Below, piece by piece: positions 48,713 to 55,886 of a stretch of 64,000 nt of DNA. Positions within the stretch are counted from its first letter, which is position 1; every line of letters begins with the position of its first letter. This stretch comes from Hydrogenophaga sp. GTDB lineage: Bacteria; Pseudomonadota; Gammaproteobacteria; Burkholderiales; Burkholderiaceae_C. The stretch is from positions 1 to 64,000 of the forward strand of contig NZ_JAUCZG010000001.1 of NCBI RefSeq assembly GCF_030373225.1. Direction: 5' to 3'. A model generated the notes under the pieces. The model made no database searches. It saw only the letters and a list, made by a program, of their open reading frames with translations, and was not told the DNA's origin. The position numbers and the translations under genes are program-made.

Positions 48713-50020
48713 TCAGGGGGCGGGTGGCCCGATGGCCAGTTCGTTGCCGTCGAAACGCGCGCGCCAGCCCGCTCTCTCGAGGGTTTGCTGCAGCGCGCGC
48801 AACTGGTCTTCGGTGGCGCGCCAGCCGGCGAAACGGCCGTCACCCGGCGTGTGGTTGACCGAGCCGGGCATGTAGCTCTCCCCACCTGAGGCCTGCGCGA
48901 TCGCCCCCAGCAGGGTTTCGAGATCGCCCACCGACAAGGCGCCGGCGGCCTGCTGCAGGCGACTGAGCTCGCGCTCCATCTGCACCGGGGCGTCCAGCAC
49001 CAGGGTGACCTGGGGAAAGGTCTGCTGCAAGGTCTGGCGCACGGCAGCCTGTTTGGCTTGCAGGGCGCTGTTCTCGCTCCACGCGGCGGCGTTGAGGCCG
49101 ACCAGCTGCACGCCCACCAGGGCTGCCAGGCCCCAACGGGCCGGTCGCCAGGCCGGCGCGCTGCGCCATTGGCGAAAGCTGCGACGCAAGCGCTGGCCGC
49201 GGCGGGCGTTGGCAGAGAGGCTGAGGTCGAACTGCGCCAGGTTCCACTCGGATTGCGAGCAGCGCAGCAGCCATTGCGGCTGGGCGACCAGTTCGAAGCG
49301 CCGGCCCAGCACCCGCTCGGCCAGGGCGGACACGCCCGGGTCGGCCAGCCAGATGTCGTATTCGGCCTCCATCGGCGCTTCGGGCGAAGGGGGCATGAGG
49401 GCGGTGATGGCGGCCACGCTGGCACTGCCGCCGGCGCCGCTGGCGGCCTCCAGCAGCGGCGTGCAGCTCACGCCCAGCACGCTGGAACTGCCCAGCCAGG
49501 CCTCACCGGTCTCGCCGTGTGCCCAGTGGATGGTGGAGGGAATGTCGAGCTCGAAACTGCGCGAGGCGCCCGCCGAGGCCACCTGGGCTTCGGACTGCAC
49601 CAGCGGCCACATCGAGGGCACGATGCGCGTGACCGGTCGGCCGGCACCTTCAAGGATCTGCAGCCAGCTGCGCAACCAGGTCTTGTGGCAGACCGCAACC
49701 CACACCGCCTGGCCGGACTTGCCGCCGGGCTCGAGGGCGAAATGCAGCTCGCCCACGTCGGCCAGCAGGCGGTCTTCAAGCAGGCCTTCGAGCGCGGCCC
49801 GCAGGCGCGTCGAGGCGACCTTGGGCAGGGCGACGCGGTGCCAGGACACGGTTCGCGGGGGCAGCACCAGCACCACCTCCTCGTCTCGCGGCAGCAAGGA
49901 CGCGGCGCTCTGGCCGACGTCGTTGATCTGCTGGCCATTGCCCGAAGAAGCCCAGTCGAACAGGGCCGAGGCGGGTGTGGGGGTCGAGACGGAAAAGTCC
50001 GCTGGGGTGAGGATCAGCAC
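48713..50020 (-). CDS. gspL: Type II secretion protein GspL
   Basis: GspL links GspE to the inner-membrane platform. The 435-residue protein has an actin-like cytoplasmic domain (about residues 1-260, with VVLVLPPRTVSWHRVALPKVASTRLRAALEGLLEDRL), one membrane helix near 290 (WGLAALVGVQLVGLNAAAW) and a periplasmic coiled-coil/ferredoxin-like domain. The start codon is GTG (50020), one base after the stop of a mini-ORF that links it to gspK. No strong SD is seen before the GTG, which makes translational coupling plausible. Confidence 0.94.
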   Translation of the reverse strand: MLILTPADFSVSTPTPASALFDWASSGNGQQINDVGQSAASLLPRDEEVVLVLPPRTVSWHRVALPKVASTRLRAALEGLLEDRLLADVGELHFALEPGGKSGQAVWVAVCHKTWLRSWLQILEGAGRPVTRIVPSMWPLVQSEAQVASAGASRSFELDIPSTIHWAHGETGEAWLGSSSVLGVSCTPLLEAASGAGGSASVAAITALMPPSPEAPMEAEYDIWLADPGVSALAERVLGRRFELVAQPQWLLRCSQSEWNLAQFDLSLSANARRGQRLRRSFRQWRSAPAWRPARWGLAALVGVQLVGLNAAAWSENSALQAKQAAVRQTLQQTFPQVTLVLDAPVQMERELSRLQQAAGALSVGDLETLLGAIAQASGGESYMPGSVNHTPGDGRFAGWRATEDQLRALQQTLERAGWRARFDGNELAIGPPAP

Positions 50021-50021
50021 G

Positions 50022-50138
50022 TCAGGGTGTGGGGCAGGGCGCGGGGCCCGGGTCGCACCATTCTAGAGAGCCTGTGTGACGGGCAGTCAAAAAGTTGCGG
50101 CTCCAGCACGGGCCGTTGTTGGGGCCGCACGTCAACAT
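50022..50138 (-). promoter_or_regulatory. 38-codon mini-ORF bridging gspK to gspL
   Basis: The 123-base gap gspK-gspL contains a frame from ATG at 50138 (5 bases after the gspK stop). It runs to TGA at 50024-50022, one base before the gspL GTG (50020). The peptide begins MLTCGPNNGPCWSRN. I do not recognise the intergenic repeat here, so the bridging pattern is not only a by-product of the repeat sequence. Confidence 0.5.
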
Positions 50139-50143
50139 CGGTC

Positions 50144-51238
50144 TCATGGCCGGGCAAAGCGCTCGCGCCAGCTCACCCGCACATCGAGGTTGTTGCGCAC
50201 GACCAGCGAGCGTTCTTCGATGACGGCGTTCTCCAGCCGAAGACGTCCGCGCACCTCGAAATAGCGGCTGCGCGTGCCGTGGGCATCGTCGTTGAGCTTG
50301 CCCGCGGTGGCCGGCACCGCCTGGCTCACATCGCCGAGGTTCTTGAACGGATTGCGTTCCCGCGCCGCCACCACCTGGCGCGCCTGCGCCATGTCCAGGC
50401 CCGGCAGGCTGGCGTGGATGGCCTGCGGACTGGCGGTGTTGAGGTTCAGGCTGGAGCGTTCGGGCAGCACGGTGACATGGGGCTCCAGCGCGGCCAGGCT
50501 CGCGCGGCTGATGCCCAGCCAGCCGAGGTGCGACAGCTTGCGGGGCAGCAGCGCGGTGCGTGAGGGCAGGGGATCGGTCAGACCTTGCTGTGTGGTGTTT
50601 CTCAGCTCGTCCACCGCATTGGTGAGTTCCACCACCGGCAGGCCAAGCTGCTCGAAGAGGCGGGTGAAGGCGTTGAGGTCGGCTTCGGAGGTTTCTGCCC
50701 TGGCCGTGGCGCCGCCGCCAATGGTTCGCACGAGGTTGGTGAAATTCAGGCGCGACTGCAAGTCGATCATCTCGCCCGAGAGAAAGGCCTCCAGGGTGTC
50801 GTCGGTGTTGTTGTTCTTGTCGGCGGCCAGAAAGCTGGACAGCCGCGCTTCCTCCAGCGGCAAAGCCCAGGGTTCACCCAGGTGGTCGGAGTTGCCGCTG
50901 GTCTGGTTGCTTCGGGCGTCCTCGCGCAGGATCAGCCGGGCCCAGTCGAGCGCCCCTGTGAGGATCCAGCCCGCCTGCACCCGCTGGCGCTCGGCCTGCT
51001 CGACCTCGGTGGAGCGCCATTGTTGCCACAAGGCGGCCGACGCGAGCGTGGCCACCAGGGTCACGGTGAGCATCGCCAGCAGCAGTGCCGCGCCGCGCTG
51101 GCTCTTTCCGCGCGCTGCGAGCCGCGCAGCGGTGGAGCGTGGGGGCCCTGTCTCGCCGCCGGGCCGCCCCCAGGCGAGACCGCCCCCTTGGGGGGCAGCG
51201 AGCCGCGCAGCGGCGCAGCGTGGGGGCCATTCCTTCAT
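50144..51238 (-). CDS. gspK: Type II secretion minor pseudopilin GspK with repeat-derived N-terminus
   Basis: GspK is the large minor pseudopilin at the pseudopilus tip. The 364-residue product has QRGAALLLAMLTVTLVATLAS, the prepilin-type cleavage region and helix, and the large inserted domain typical of GspK, ending with a helix-hairpin-helix-like part (LNLNTASPQAIHASLPGLDMAQARQVVAARER). The only usable start is the ATG at 51238, overlapping the gspJ stop (ATGA). This places about 45 residues encoded by a double intergenic repeat (MKEWPPRCAAARLAAPQGGG...STAARLAARGK) before the cleavage site. There is no alternative ATG, GTG or TTG between. Normal leaders are about 10 residues. Confidence 0.93.
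   Translation of the reverse strand: MKEWPPRCAAARLAAPQGGGLAWGRPGGETGPPRSTAARLAARGKSQRGAALLLAMLTVTLVATLASAALWQQWRSTEVEQAERQRVQAGWILTGALDWARLILREDARSNQTSGNSDHLGEPWALPLEEARLSSFLAADKNNNTDDTLEAFLSGEMIDLQSRLNFTNLVRTIGGGATARAETSEADLNAFTRLFEQLGLPVVELTNAVDELRNTTQQGLTDPLPSRTALLPRKLSHLGWLGISRASLAALEPHVTVLPERSSLNLNTASPQAIHASLPGLDMAQARQVVAARERNPFKNLGDVSQAVPATAGKLNDDAHGTRSRYFEVRGRLRLENAVIEERSLVVRNNLDVRVSWRERFARP
51114..51229 (-). repeat. Double intergenic repeat translated as the gspK leader
   Basis: Read on the minus strand, GGCCCCCACGCTGCGCCGCT, GCGCGGCTCGCTGCCCCCCA, AGGGGGCGG, then a linker with GCCTGGGGGCGGCCCGGCG. A second partial copy follows, GGGCCCCCACGCTCCACCGC with GCGGCTCGCAGC. The first copy matches the gspG-gspH element. 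It lies wholly inside the gspK reading frame between the ATG and the prepilin cleavage site. Confidence 0.8.
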
Positions 51239-51972
51239 CTCCCGGCCTCCAGGTTGGGGCGCACCCAGTCGCGCAGCAGGGTGCCGCTCAGGCCCTGTCC
51301 GCCGGAGACGGTGAGTTGCAGGCGCACGCCGTTGGGCATGCCGCTGGTGGCGGCCCCGCCCGGGTCGGCGACTTCGGTGCCCAGCGAGGACAGGGGGTTG
51401 CCCCAGGTTTCTCCCCGGTGATAGAAGATTTGCCACTGGTCGATCGCGATGATGGCCAGTGCGCTGTCCGCGCCCTGGTTGACGGTGTTCACTGGCGCCG
51501 GTCCGGCGCCGCGGCCCCAGTCGGCAGCGCGTTGCCAGGCCCGGGCGAGTTCGTCGCGTTGTCGCAGCGGCCCCGACTGCCAGCGCGTCCACTGGCCGCC
51601 AGCCGGCGAGGGCTTCATGGCCCAGGCCACCACCCGCACGCCACGGCTGTCCAGGCCCGATTCGCTGCTGTCGCGCCGCGTGAGGCGCATCGTCTGTCCG
51701 TTGAAGTCCACCGGCGAGACTTCGCCGGTGTCGAGCACCGCATCCAGATCGGCGATCCATTGGCCCACCGCGGATTGCAGGCGCAGCAGCCCGTCGGAGC
51801 GTTCCTGCGTGATGGACTGTGTTCGCGTCATGCCGTCGATGGAGCGCCAGCTCAGCAGGGCCAGCATGGCCATGACGGAAATGGCGACGAGCAGTTCGAT
51901 CAGCGTGAAGCCGCGGGCCACTCGTGTCGTCCAGCGGCGGCCGCGCGGCGAAGGGTGTGGGCGCATGGGCAT
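51235..51972 (-). CDS. gspJ: Type II secretion minor pseudopilin GspJ
   Basis: A 245-residue minor pseudopilin. The prepilin peptidase site is RGFTLIELLVAISVMAMLALLSWRSIDGM with the conserved Glu at +5. The leader before the Gly is about 21 residues, arginine-rich. The body matches the GspJ domain (QSAVGQWIADLDAVLDTG, MRLTRRDSSESG). It starts one base after the gspI stop and overlaps gspK by ATGA. An internal ATG at 51966 could shorten the leader by two residues. Confidence 0.95.
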   Translation of the reverse strand: MPMRPHPSPRGRRWTTRVARGFTLIELLVAISVMAMLALLSWRSIDGMTRTQSITQERSDGLLRLQSAVGQWIADLDAVLDTGEVSPVDFNGQTMRLTRRDSSESGLDSRGVRVVAWAMKPSPAGGQWTRWQSGPLRQRDELARAWQRAADWGRGAGPAPVNTVNQGADSALAIIAIDQWQIFYHRGETWGNPLSSLGTEVADPGGAATSGMPNGVRLQLTVSGGQGLSGTLLRDWVRPNLEAGR

Positions 51973-51973
51973 G

Positions 51974-52342
51974 TCAGTAGCGGCCGATCACGGTGGAAAG
52001 CGTCAGCAAACGCACCGAATTGCCGTCCACATCGCCTTCCACCACCGCATCGATGCGGCGGAAGTTGGGATTGGGCGTGGGCAGCACCGCCAGGCGCACG
52101 CGCAGCTGCCGGCCGGCCTGTTCACAGGCCATGTCGCTGTCGCCCGTGGCGGGCAGCTGCCGCTGCAGGCGCAGACGGGTGAGTTCGTTTTCGGCGCACA
52201 GCTGCGCCAGCCATTGGTCGCTCTGGCGCACGGCCGCCCGCGTGAGCGCGCCGGTGGCCTGCAGTCCGGCGGCCAGGGTGATCGCGATCACCGCCAGCGC
52301 CACCAGCACCTCGATCAGCGTGAAGCCGCGTGGCGCTTTCAC
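51974..52342 (-). CDS. gspI: Type II secretion minor pseudopilin GspI
   Basis: A 122-residue minor pseudopilin that starts the tip complex with GspJ and GspK. The leader is MKAPRG followed by FTLIEVLVALAVIAITLAAGLQATGAL with Glu at +5. The rest contains QLCAENELTRLRLQRQLP, which is typical for GspI. The start overlaps gspH by 4 bases (ATGA). Confidence 0.95.
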   Translation of the reverse strand: MKAPRGFTLIEVLVALAVIAITLAAGLQATGALTRAAVRQSDQWLAQLCAENELTRLRLQRQLPATGDSDMACEQAGRQLRVRLAVLPTPNPNFRRIDAVVEGDVDGNSVRLLTLSTVIGRY

Positions 52343-52800
52343 GGTGCGTCGGGCACGACGGCAAAGGCCGAGATGCCGTCGGTGGCCAGGGTCAGGCGCC
52401 GGTCGCCTTGCTGCAGCACCACACGCTGCGCGGCAATGAGCGGCTCGGGCCCCAGCACCAGGGTCAAGGCGCCCGGGGGCTGGATCACCTGGGCCAGGGT
52501 GTCGGGGCTGATCCAGCTGCGGGGCCCGATCAGGCTGTCGCGCGAGGGCGCACCACTGCGCAGCGGCGGCAGCCCGACAAATTCAAAGCCCTGCGGCAGG
52601 CTGCGCCAGATCACCGGCAGGCCGCTGGTGCGCGATTGCGCGCGCGCCGACTCGATCAATGCCGACAGGCGCAAGGCTTCTCGCTCCAGCCGTGTGGAAC
52701 CATCGTCGCGCAAGGACAAGGTCACCCCGGCCGTGGCCAGCGCCACCAAGGCCACCACCACCATGAGTTCGATCAGGGTGAAGCCCAAGTTGCGTCGCAT
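52339..52800 (-). CDS. gspH: Type II secretion minor pseudopilin GspH
   Basis: A 153-residue minor pseudopilin. The leader MRRNLG is followed by FTLIELMVVVALVALATAGVTLSLRD, with Glu at +5. The C-terminal part (ALRLSALIESARAQSRTSGLPVIWRSLPQGFEFVGL) matches the GspH domain. It lies after gspG, separated by a repeat and a 26-codon mini-ORF whose stop is 9 bases before this ATG. Confidence 0.94.
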   Translation of the reverse strand: MRRNLGFTLIELMVVVALVALATAGVTLSLRDDGSTRLEREALRLSALIESARAQSRTSGLPVIWRSLPQGFEFVGLPPLRSGAPSRDSLIGPRSWISPDTLAQVIQPPGALTLVLGPEPLIAAQRVVLQQGDRRLTLATDGISAFAVVPDAP

Positions 52801-52809
52801 GGGGTCTGC

Positions 52810-52890
52810 TCACAGAAGCCGGAGAGCGCAACAGCCCCCTCGGGGGGCAGCGACCCGCACAGCGGTGGAGCGTGGGGGCACTCCCCTCAT
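52810..52890 (-). repeat. Intergenic repeat with mini-ORF bridging gspG to gspH
   Basis: Read on the minus strand, GTGCCCCCACGCTCCACCGC, GTGCGGGTCGC, TGCCCCCCGAGGGGGC hairpin. The ATG at 52890 overlaps the gspG stop (ATGA) and opens 26 codons (MRGVPPRSTAVRVAAPRGGC...). The TGA at 52812-52810 is 9 bases before the gspH ATG. Confidence 0.72.
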
Positions 52891-53357
52891 TGCCAGCTGC
52901 CCACGTCGGCGTCTCGGTTTTCGCCGCCGGGCTGTCCGTCGGCACCGAGCGACAGCACATCGACCTCGCCCTTGAGTCCGGGGTTGAGGTACTGGTAGGG
53001 GCGGCTCCAGGGGTCGGCCGGCAGCTTGTCGAGATAGGGGCGCCAGTTGGGCGGGATCGGGCCGGTGGTGGGCTTGGCCACCAGGGCGTTGAGCCCTTGT
53101 TCGCCGGTGGGGTAGCGCTGGTTGTCGAGGCGGTAGAGCTTGAGCGCCTGCATGAGGTTGTTCACATCGGTCTTGGCCGCGGTCACCCTGGCATCGTCGG
53201 CGCGGTCCAGCACGTTGGGCACGATCAGCGCGGCCAGCACGCCGATGATGACCAGCACCACCATCAGTTCGATCAGTGTGAAACCCCGCTGCAGGAGACG
53301 CCAGGGCTGGCGGATGCGAGACAGGCTCGCGCGCGGCTGGATGCTGAGGAATGACAT
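52887..53357 (-). CDS. gspG: Type II secretion major pseudopilin GspG
   Basis: GspG is the main subunit of the pseudopilus piston. The 156-residue precursor has QRGFTLIELMVVLVIIGVLAALIVPNVLDRADDARVTAAKTDVNNLMQALKLYRLDN. This includes the cleavage site and the helix. The conserved C-terminal calcium-site region is YPTGEQGLNALVAKPTTGPIPPNWRPYLDKLPADPWSRPYQYLNPG. The leader is unusually long (about 25 residues) and has a GGGAG site before the ATG at 53357. First gene of the gspG-H-I-J-K-L-M-N-D-E-F operon, divergent from gspC. Confidence 0.98.
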   Translation of the reverse strand: MSFLSIQPRASLSRIRQPWRLLQRGFTLIELMVVLVIIGVLAALIVPNVLDRADDARVTAAKTDVNNLMQALKLYRLDNQRYPTGEQGLNALVAKPTTGPIPPNWRPYLDKLPADPWSRPYQYLNPGLKGEVDVLSLGADGQPGGENRDADVGSWQ

Positions 53358-53425
53358 TTCGAACTCCCGAACGCTGATGTGATGGCCAGACCTGACAAGC
53401 GGATGCACAGGCCGGTTGCCCCACC

Positions 53426-53453
53426 TTGTGCGCAGGGCGTGGTCGATCATAAT
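53426..53453 (+). promoter_or_regulatory. Candidate sigma-70 promoter for gspC
   Basis: TTGTGC (53426-53431), a 16-base spacer and CATAAT (53448-53453). With the usual 7-base distance, transcription would start at or next to the gspC ATG (53461), so the mRNA may be leaderless. No SD is seen before the ATG. Confidence 0.45.
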
Positions 53454-53460
53454 CCGGGGC

Positions 53461-53970
53461 ATGAAAAAGGCACCTGCGTTCGGTCACTCCGGTTTCCTGA
53501 TGGAAAGCCCGGCAGCGCTGCAAAACACCAGCCGGCGCGGGCCGGCATTGGTCGCCGGTGTTTTGTGGCTGGCTGCGGGCCTGAGTGCCGGTTACTGGGT
53601 GTTGCAGGCGCTGGGCCGTTCACCCGTCACGCCCCTGCCGGTGGCAACGCCTTCCTTGATCCAGGTCGACTCGCTCGCCGTGGCCCGCGTGCTGGGCGCG
53701 CAGCCGCTGGCGGCGTCGTCACCCACGGCGCCGGCAGCCACGGGTACCCAGTACAACCTGCTCGGCGTGGTCGACGCGAGTGCTGCCGGGGGCGCTGCGC
53801 TGATTGGTGTCAATGGTCAGCCACCACGTCCCTACCGGGTGGGCGCTTCGCTCGAAGGCGGTCTTGTGCTGCAGGCGGTGTCCAGGCGCTCGGCGCGCCT
53901 GGGCGCATCCATGGACGGGCCGGCCACGGTCGAGCTGACCTTGCCCGAGAGCGCGCCCGCGCCGTCCTGA
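53461..53970 (+). CDS. gspC: Type II secretion protein GspC, short form
   Basis: GspC connects the inner-membrane platform to the GspD secretin. The 169-residue protein has one membrane helix (PALVAGVLWLAAGLSAGYWVLQAL, about residues 28-52) and an HR domain (QYNLLGVVDASAAGGAALIGVNGQPPRPYRVGASLEGGLVLQAVSRRSARLG). The C-terminal PDZ or coiled-coil domain of many GspC proteins is absent; the protein ends shortly after the HR domain. It is divergent from gspG, as in other betaproteobacterial gsp clusters, and is followed after 19 bases by the DUF294 protein gene. Confidence 0.88.
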   Translation: MKKAPAFGHSGFLMESPAALQNTSRRGPALVAGVLWLAAGLSAGYWVLQALGRSPVTPLPVATPSLIQVDSLAVARVLGAQPLAASSPTAPAATGTQYNLLGVVDASAAGGAALIGVNGQPPRPYRVGASLEGGLVLQAVSRRSARLGASMDGPATVELTLPESAPAPS

Positions 53971-53989
53971 CCCCGATCGGCCCGCGCCC

Positions 53990-55882
53990 ATGGCCGTCCG
54001 GCTTGTTGCAACCTCTGCGGCAGAGCTCTGCAGCGAGCTGCGGCGTCATCCACCGTTTTCCGACATGTCACCCGCCCACGTGCAGGCCTTCGTGGCGGCG
54101 TCGCGCGAGCGGAGTTTCGTCGCGGGCGAGGTGGTGGTGCGGCCGGAAGACGGACCTGTGGCTGAGCTCTATTTCATCCGCAGCGGCGCGATCACCGGCC
54201 GCCGGGGCCTGTCCGACCTGGCCGGTGGCGCCTTCCAGTACGAAGCCGGTGAGCTTTTTCCCGTGAGCGCCGTGCTCGCGCGGCGCGCGGTGACGACCCG
54301 CTACAGCGCCACCGAAGACAGCACCGTGCTGGCGCTGCCGGCCGACGCCATGCAGAAACTGGCCGAGGCCAGTGCCGTGTTCGGCGACTTTCTCAACCGG
54401 CGCATCCTGCGCTTTCTCGAACTCTCGCGCTCGGCCCTGCAGGTGGCCTATGCCTCCCGGACACTGGCCGAACAGTCGCTGGAGACTCCTCTGGCCCAGC
54501 TGTGCCGCCAGGCACCCGAAACCTGCCTGGCAGACACCTCTTTGGAGGACGCGCTGACCCGCATGCAGGCGCTGCGCATCGGCTCCATGCTGGTGGTCGA
54601 TGCAGCGGACGTGCCGGTCGGCATCCTCACCCGCTCCGACATCCTGGCGCGAATCACCTTGCCCCGGTTGCCGCTGTCCACCCCGATCGGCGAGGTGATG
54701 GCACACCCGGTGCTGACCCTCACGCACCTGCACACCGCTCAGGACGCCGCGCTGCTCATGTCCAGTCATGGCATTCGCCACGTGCCGGTGACGCGCGACA
54801 AGCGCGCGGTGGGCCTGGTGTCGGAGCGCGACCTGTTTGCCCTGCAGCGGCTGAGCCTGAAACAGGTGAGCAGCGGCCTGCGCAACGCGCCCGATGTGCA
54901 GGGCTTGCAGGCCGGGTCGCAGGAGATCCGCCGCCTGGCGCGCGCACTGCTCGGTCAGGGCGTGCAGGCCCAGCAACTCACCGCACTGATCAGCCACCTG
55001 AACGACGTGTTGACCTCACGGCTGGTCGAGATCACGGCGGAGAAACACGGCCTTGATCTGAATGCCTGCAGCTGGATCGCGCTGGGCTCGGAAGGCCGCA
55101 GCGAACAGACCATTGCCACCGACCAGGACAACGCGCTGATCCTGGCGGAGCCTCCCGGCGCCCCGGTGCCCGACAAACAGCGCTGGCTGGCGTTCGCGCG
55201 TGAAGTGAACGAGGCGCTCGATGTCTGCGGCTATCCGCTGTGCAAGGGCAACATCATGGCCAGCAACCCGGATTGCTGCCTCACCCTGGGCGAATGGGAA
55301 CGGCGTTTTGCCGACTGGATCGACCGGGGCACGCCCAAAGACCTGCTCAACGCCAGCATCTATTTCGACTTTCGAAGCCTGGTGGGTCAGGCCACGCTGG
55401 CCGATCGGCTGCGTGCGTCCGTCACCCGGCACGCTCAGGGCAACCCGCGGTTCCTGCGGCAGATGGCGCTCAACGGGTTGTCGCAGAGCGCTCCGCTGAA
55501 CTGGCTCGGCCAGATCGACACCACCGCCATGGATGGACTCGACACGCTCGATCTCAAGCTGCAGGGCACGGCCATCTTCGTGGACGTGGCTCGCCTGTAC
55601 GCGCTGTCCAAAGGGGTGGTTGCCACCGGCACGCGCGAGCGGTTCGAGGCCGTGGGCCCGCTGCTCGGCGTGCCCGAACCGGAGCACCAGGCCTGGGTGG
55701 GGGGCTTCGAATTCCTGCAAATGTTGAGGCTGCGTGCCCAGCTCGACGGCACCGCGGTGGGTGGCAACGCCAACCGGATCGCGGTCAACCACCTCAACGA
55801 CATCGACCGGCGCATCCTCAAGGAAACCCTGCGGGTGCTGCGCACGCTGCAACAGCGCGTGAAGCTGGACTACGAACGCTGA
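53990..55882 (+). CDS. cNMP-binding/CBS/DUF294 nucleotidyltransferase-like protein
   Basis: A 630-residue multidomain cytoplasmic protein. Domains in order: cyclic nucleotide-binding fold (about residues 15-140, FSDMSPAHVQAFVAASRERSFVAGEVVV...), two CBS domains (about 160-285, LEDALTRMQALRIGSMLVVD, MSSHGIRHVPVTRDKRAVGLVSERDL) and a DUF294 nucleotidyltransferase domain (about 330-440). The last has GSEGRSEQTIATDQDNALIL, where the Gly-Ser and Asp-x-Asp resemble the polymerase-beta fold active site. A C-terminal substrate-binding domain follows. Substrate unknown. It may relate to PII-uridylyltransferase-like signalling. It follows gspC by 19 bases, with unclear link. Confidence 0.92.
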   Translation: MAVRLVATSAAELCSELRRHPPFSDMSPAHVQAFVAASRERSFVAGEVVVRPEDGPVAELYFIRSGAITGRRGLSDLAGGAFQYEAGELFPVSAVLARRAVTTRYSATEDSTVLALPADAMQKLAEASAVFGDFLNRRILRFLELSRSALQVAYASRTLAEQSLETPLAQLCRQAPETCLADTSLEDALTRMQALRIGSMLVVDAADVPVGILTRSDILARITLPRLPLSTPIGEVMAHPVLTLTHLHTAQDAALLMSSHGIRHVPVTRDKRAVGLVSERDLFALQRLSLKQVSSGLRNAPDVQGLQAGSQEIRRLARALLGQGVQAQQLTALISHLNDVLTSRLVEITAEKHGLDLNACSWIALGSEGRSEQTIATDQDNALILAEPPGAPVPDKQRWLAFAREVNEALDVCGYPLCKGNIMASNPDCCLTLGEWERRFADWIDRGTPKDLLNASIYFDFRSLVGQATLADRLRASVTRHAQGNPRFLRQMALNGLSQSAPLNWLGQIDTTAMDGLDTLDLKLQGTAIFVDVARLYALSKGVVATGTRERFEAVGPLLGVPEPEHQAWVGGFEFLQMLRLRAQLDGTAVGGNANRIAVNHLNDIDRRILKETLRVLRTLQQRVKLDYER

Positions 55883-55886
55883 GGCC

